DNA of 16,840 bases, taken from assembly GCA_022707665.1 (NCBI GenBank), contig JAKJAE010000024.1, positions 1-16,840 on the forward strand, written 5' to 3'. Each line of letters opens with the position of its first letter. The stretch's first letter is position 1. This document shows positions 13,969 through 16,840 of the stretch, in pieces. A program made the translations under genes and the position numbers. The notes below the pieces were generated by a model that did not search any database, was not told the DNA's origin, and worked only from the letters and a program-made list of their open reading frames with translations. This DNA comes from Chloroflexota bacterium (GTDB lineage Bacteria; Chloroflexota; Anaerolineae; B4-G1; SLSP01).

Positions 13969-15000
13969 CTAGCTCACCAACCGCTCGCGCACCATCGCCA
14001 GTAGCGACCCTGCCTGCAGCGATGCCAGGTTGAAGCAGATCCCGCCCAGATGGTCTGCCAGCGCTTGGGCCAGCCCCTTGTCGTAGTCGGCGCTCTCCAT
14101 GTTGATCACGATCGAGCGAATCGGCGTCTGTCCCAGTTTCTCATCTCGAATCTGCTCTGCGATGTGATACGCTTCGACCTGCGGGGGCATATCGCCCATG
14201 GAGACGTTCCCTGCGCCGTCGGTCAGGATCACCAGGAGTGGCACCATCTCCGGCATGCGTCGTACCTCGCGCTCGATCGTGGCATACGCCAACCACAAGC
14301 CCGCAGCAAGCGGCGTCTTGCCCCCTACGGGCAGATTGGTGAGCATCTTCTGTGCCAACTCCACGCTGTTCGTTGGCGGCAGCACGAGTGTGGCGCGGTC
14401 TTTCTGGAACACGATCATCCCCACGCGGTCGCGACGTTGGTAGGCATCGGTCAACAGCGAGAGAATGGCGCCCTTGGTCGCCTCCATCCGCTCCGAGACC
14501 GCCATCGACCACGATGCATCCACCACAAAGATGATCAAGTTGGCTGCCCGGCGTACCCGCACCTTCTTCTGGTAATCCTCGGGTCTGAGGTGGAGTGCCG
14601 GTGCGTTGGCCTCGCGGGCCTGCGCCGCAGGCTCCGCAATGGCACGCCGGTGGTTCTCCCGGGTCTGCTGGAAGGGGGCTGCGGCGCGGAGTGTGGCGTC
14701 GAAAGCCAGGTCCGAAGCGTCGCGGGGCGAGGACTCGAATCCCGAGTACCGTCCGCGCTTGCGCGTCGTCCGCGTCCGGCTACGTTTGCCGCCGAGCGAC
14801 CGCACCTGGCGGTCCTGTGGGGTCTCCAGCCGGCGCGCCTGAAAGATCTCGCCGGGATTGATGAACTTTCCGCCCTCCCACCACTTTCCATCGGTGGGCC
14901 ACTGCGGGTTGGAATCCGGCGCTGCGTCCTGCTCGTAGGGTTGTGGTTGAGTCGGGCCGGAGGCGTCAACCTCCTCGTCGCCCGGCTCAACCTCTAGGCT
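13969..15000 (-). CDS. chlD: ChlD-type VWA half of chelatase, reached by -1 frameshift
   Basis: This is the -1 frame continuation of the AAA+ gene upstream, 343 codons from the slip point at 15000. Residues 1-65 form an acidic, Pro-rich linker ([15 protein letters not shown]...), followed by a basic Arg/Lys stretch (about 71-84). A VWA/integrin-I domain fills 152-343 with a complete MIDAS: DASWS (161-165), T229 in GKTPLAAGL and D261 in LTDGAGN. This is the layout of the C-terminal half of magnesium/cobalt chelatase medium subunits. No credible independent start precedes the VWA domain; the first is a GTG at 14805 with a weak ribosome site, which would cut the linker. The fused product (16115 to 13969) would have about 715 residues, normal for ChlD/BchD. 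pncC follows after 11 nt. No large CobN/ChlH subunit gene is in the window. Confidence 0.85.
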   Translation of the reverse strand, partial: SLEVEPGDEEVDASGPTQPQPYEQDAAPDSNPQWPTDGKWWEGGKFINPGEIFQARRLETPQDRQVRSLGGKRSRTRTTRKRGRYSGFESSPRDASDLAFDATLRAAAPFQQTRENHRRAIAEPAAQAREANAPALHLRPEDYQKKVRVRRAANLIIFVVDASWSMAVSERMEATKGAILSLLTDAYQRRDRVGMIVFQKDRATLVLPPTNSVELAQKMLTNLPVGGKTPLAAGLWLAYATIEREVRRMPEMVPLLVILTDGAGNVSMGDMPPQVEAYHIAEQIRDEKLGQTPIRSIVINMESADYDKGLAQALADHLGGICFNLASLQAGSLLAMVRERLVS

Positions 15001-15017
15001 TTTTTTTCGCGACCCTT
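14945..15017 (-). promoter_or_regulatory. Programmed -1 ribosomal frameshift signal in chlD
   Basis: Read on the minus strand: an SD-like AAGGG (15017-15013), 6 nt, then an A8 run (15007-15000) giving the slippery heptamer A_AAA_AAA in the zero frame, and the spacer GCCTAGA with the zero-frame TAG. A stem-loop follows with GGTTGAG (14992-14986) pairing CTCAACC (14951-14945), CGGGC (14984-14980) pairing GCCCG (14957-14953), and GGAGG (14974-14970) pairing CCTCC (14963-14959) around a 6-nt loop. That is 17 base pairs. Heptamer, 7-nt spacer, hairpin and upstream SD-like element match known bacterial -1 frameshift signals such as dnaX. Confidence 0.88.
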
Positions 15018-16115
15018 GCCCGAGACGTCGCCATCATACACGGTCTGCCGGTCCTTCGGCTGCGTCTCTTCAGCGTGCTCGCGGGCCATCGCCACCATCT
15101 TGTCGAGCTGCTCGATGGAGGTCTGCACTTCATCGAAGGGCCGCCGCTTAAGCCTGTGGGGCAGCGCCAGCTCAGCCGCCACGATGATATCCCGGTCGGT
15201 GAGACGTTGGCGTTCCTCCCACGCCGCATGGGCCACAGCGGTTTTGAGGATCACCAGATCCCCGCGGTGCCCGTCGACGCCCAACCCGGCCATCATCTCG
15301 GCGATCGTCGCCATATCGGCGCGCGTGTAGCGCACCTCGGGCAACAGCCGGCGCGCGGCCTCGATCCGTTGCGCGAGCACCTGCTCCTGTGGTGCCCACT
15401 CCTCGCAGAAGGCCTCGCCGTCCTGCTCATAGGCCAGGTTGCGTTCCATGATGGCCATCCGTGCGTTGGCATCATGGACGCCGGTCACATCCACGCACAG
15501 CGCGAAGCGGTCCAGAAGCTGCGGACGTAGATCACCTTCCTCGGGGTTCATCGTTCCCACGAGGATAAACCGGGCTGGGTGCTGGAACGAGATCCCCTCG
15601 CGCTCGACCGTGTTCACCCCCATTGCCGCCGCGTCGAGCAACACGTCCACGATGTGGTCGTCGAGGAGGTTCACCTCATCGACGTACAGGATGCCCCGGT
15701 TGGCTGCCGCCAGGACGCCCGGCTCGAAGCGCCGCTCGCCCTTCTGGATGGCGCGCTCGATGTCGAGGGTACCCACGACACGATCCTCCGTGGCGCCTAC
15801 CGGCAGCTCCACGAAGGGCACCTGCCGCGTGGTAGCCGTCAACGTCTCGCCTTGTTCGACACGCGTCCGGCAGCTCGTGCACCATGTTGCCGGCTGATCC
15901 GGATCGCAGTTGAAGGCATGGTCGGCAACGACCTTGATCTCCGGCAAGAGCGCCGCCAGGCCGCGTGCGACCGTCGACTTTGCCGTGCCGCGCTCCCCGC
16001 GGATCAACACCCCACCGATGCGGAAGTTGATGGCGTTCAGGATCAGCGCCCGTTTCATCCGCTCCTGATTCACGATTGCCGTAAAGGGGAAGACCATCCG
16101 TCCGCGCTCTGCCAC
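14994..16115 (-). CDS. chlI: ChlI-like AAA+ chelatase subunit (zero-frame product)
   Basis: The zero-frame product is 373 residues, the size of a magnesium chelatase small subunit. This AAA+ ATPase drives metal insertion into a tetrapyrrole together with ChlD and a large ChlH/CobN subunit. It has the Walker [10 protein letters not shown] (40-48), a Cys cluster CDPD...C..C (C70, C79, C82), [14 protein letters not shown], the Walker B ILYVDE (142-147), [18 protein letters not shown] (187-204) with sensor Asn190 and a likely Arg finger, and GHRGDL further on. It ends KGREKKA-stop directly after the A8 run. The GTG at 16115 is preferred because AAGGAGG lies 4 nt upstream (16126-16120). An ATG at 16097 has no ribosome site. 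The same ribosomes can slip to make the ChlD form. Whether it serves Mg or Co chelation cannot be told here. Confidence 0.9.
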   Translation of the reverse strand: MAERGRMVFPFTAIVNQERMKRALILNAINFRIGGVLIRGERGTAKSTVARGLAALLPEIKVVADHAFNCDPDQPATWCTSCRTRVEQGETLTATTRQVPFVELPVGATEDRVVGTLDIERAIQKGERRFEPGVLAAANRGILYVDEVNLLDDHIVDVLLDAAAMGVNTVEREGISFQHPARFILVGTMNPEEGDLRPQLLDRFALCVDVTGVHDANARMAIMERNLAYEQDGEAFCEEWAPQEQVLAQRIEAARRLLPEVRYTRADMATIAEMMAGLGVDGHRGDLVILKTAVAHAAWEERQRLTDRDIIVAAELALPHRLKRRPFDEVQTSIEQLDKMVAMAREHAEETQPKDRQTVYDGDVSGKGREKKA

Positions 16116-16145
16116 GCCGCCTCCTTGAGCCCTGGTTCTCCTGAG

Positions 16146-16167
16146 ATTATACCATCGAGGGCCCTCG
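16146..16167 (-). promoter_or_regulatory. Promoter of chelatase gene with spacer palindrome
   Basis: On the minus strand a perfect TATAAT lies at 16151-16146, 30 nt upstream of the GTG, giving a leader of about 24 nt that contains AAGGAGG. The perfect 12-bp palindrome CGAGGGCCCTCG (16156-16167) occupies the -35/-10 spacer, a classic place for a repressor. The -35 is weak. Confidence 0.5.
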
Positions 16168-16222
16168 TCGTGCAGCGAGCCTTCCGCCCCCGCTCAGGGT
16201 TTCCGGACCCTGCGATTGTGCC

Positions 16223-16257
16223 TATAATGGCCCTACACCATACGAACGACACGGAGG
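16223..16257 (+). promoter_or_regulatory. -10 box and ribosome site of araB
   Basis: TATAAT (16223-16228) gives an expected start near 16235. GGAGG (16253-16257) lies 7 nt before the ATG at 16265. The -35 (TTTCCG near 16200) is poor, which would fit an activator-dependent promoter. It is divergent from the chelatase promoter. Confidence 0.5.
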
Positions 16258-16264
16258 ACCTTCC

Positions 16265-16840
16265 ATGGGCACCAAGAAATACGCGATCGGGATCGACTAC
16301 GGTACGGAGTCAGGGCGCGCCGTCCTGGTGGATGTGGCGGATGGCAGCATTGTCGCGATGGCCGTGCATCCCTATGCCAACGGCGTTATCGATGAGACTT
16401 TGCCCGAGACCGGGCAGCGCCTGGAACCCGATTGGGCCCTTCAGGACCCCAACGATTACCTTGAGGTCCTCAAACGCGCCGTCCCCGCCGTCCTGCAGGA
16501 GAGTGGCGTTGATCCTGCCGATGTCATTGGCGTGGGCGTCGATTTCACGGCTTGCACCGTCGTCGCTGCCAAAGCCGATGGCACGCCCCTCTGCTTCCTT
16601 CCTGAGTGGCGGGCCAATCCCCATGCCTGGGTCAAGCTCTGGAAACACCACGCCGCGCAGCCGGAGGCCAACAAGCTCAATGCCATCGCCCGCGCGCGGG
16701 GGGAGACCTTCCTGGCTCGGTATGGCAACAAGGTTTCCTCTGAGTGGTACGTGCCCAAGGTCATGCAGATCCTGGACGAGGACCCTGAGATCTATGCCGC
16801 CGCCGACCGGATCATCGAGGCCGCGGACTGGGTCGTCTGG
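16265..16840 (+). CDS. araB: L-ribulokinase, 3' end outside window
   Basis: The first 192 residues of a FGGY-family kinase that closely follow bacterial ribulokinase, which phosphorylates L-ribulose in arabinose catabolism. Diagnostic stretches are [10 protein letters not shown] (9-18, phosphate-binding loop), [11 protein letters not shown] (37-47), [13 protein letters not shown] (57-69), GVDFTACT (91-98), [14 protein letters not shown] (119-132) and [20 protein letters not shown] and WKHHAAQ are araB signatures rather than xylulokinase ones. The frame is open through the last base; full-length proteins have about 550 residues, so roughly a third is seen. The ATG has a good Shine-Dalgarno. 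No other arabinose genes are visible, though they may follow to the right. Confidence 0.95.
   Translation, partial: MGTKKYAIGIDYGTESGRAVLVDVADGSIVAMAVHPYANGVIDETLPETGQRLEPDWALQDPNDYLEVLKRAVPAVLQESGVDPADVIGVGVDFTACTVVAAKADGTPLCFLPEWRANPHAWVKLWKHHAAQPEANKLNAIARARGETFLARYGNKVSSEWYVPKVMQILDEDPEIYAAADRIIEAADWVVW

Noticed and set aside
14722..14745. tRNA T-loop-like GGACTCGAATCCC
   Set aside because: No acceptor, D or anticodon arms can be drawn around it, and it lies within the coding region of the VWA protein.
13969..14805. VWA protein as an independent gene starting at GTG 14805
   Set aside because: The same frame continues upstream through a typical ChlD linker to the slippery A8 run, and GTG 14805 has only a weak ribosome site. 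Internal initiation is possible but not needed.
14050..14997. 315-codon open frame on the plus strand opposite the VWA region
   Set aside because: It is an antisense shadow of the ChlD half; it shows no domain, and the minus strand has a complete VWA MIDAS motif.

Overview
This window is high-GC, gene-dense bacterial DNA. The gene content includes a GT-C family membrane glycosyltransferase, paired deoxynucleoside kinases, an XdhC-type accessory factor, a ChlI/ChlD-type chelatase gene and ribulokinase. That mix, with its GC-rich codon use, fits Chloroflexota or a related lineage, but this is inference and nothing here is diagnostic. No rRNA, tRNA, CRISPR array or transposase was seen. Every stretch longer than about 170 bases carries a gene.

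Layout. (1) A TPR-repeat protein gene whose frame is open at the left edge (to 997) runs convergently into a membrane glycosyltransferase (3101-1092, minus). Four 21-bp tandem repeats lie between them. (2) Divergent from the glycosyltransferase is a tightly packed plus-strand operon, 3209-8208. It encodes a dihydropyrimidinase/hydantoinase-type amidohydrolase, a membrane-anchored Holliday-junction-resolvase-like nuclease, an XdhC/CoxI molybdo-enzyme accessory factor, a cupin-like protein and a HI0933/BaiN-type flavoprotein. The flavoprotein gene is broken by a single-base frameshift. (3) A second plus-strand operon (8358-12378) has a good sigma70-like promoter. It encodes two deoxynucleoside kinases, a soluble PAS-histidine kinase and an AlaX-type alanyl-tRNA editing protein with an internal deletion and frameshift. 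(4) A separate gene (12543-13430) encodes a metallo-beta-lactamase-fold protein that has lost most metal ligands. (5) On the minus strand a chelatase gene (16115-13969) is followed by pncC (13957-13493). (6) Divergent from the chelatase is the 5' part of araB, which runs off the right edge.

The standout signal is in the chelatase gene. A ChlI-like AAA+ reading frame ends at TAG just after an A8 run. The VWA (ChlD C-terminal) frame continues without a break in the -1 frame. After the A_AAA_AAA heptamer comes a 7-nt spacer holding the stop codon, then a long stem-loop, with an SD-like AAGGG just upstream. This is a textbook programmed -1 ribosomal frameshift arrangement. It would let one gene make both a small (ChlI-like, 373 aa) and a medium (ChlD-like, about 715 aa) chelatase subunit. 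Programmed frameshifting in chlD genes of cobalamin producers has, to my recollection, been reported, so this looks like an unusually clear instance of that system. By contrast, the two frame breaks at about 7.65 kb and 11.63 kb lack such signals and look like mutations or sequence errors.

The intergenic regions are rich in short dyad symmetries. These include tandem hairpin-forming repeats at 997-1080 and 12412-12471, and palindromes overlapping or abutting three predicted promoters. The glycosyltransferase appears to have a leaderless mRNA.
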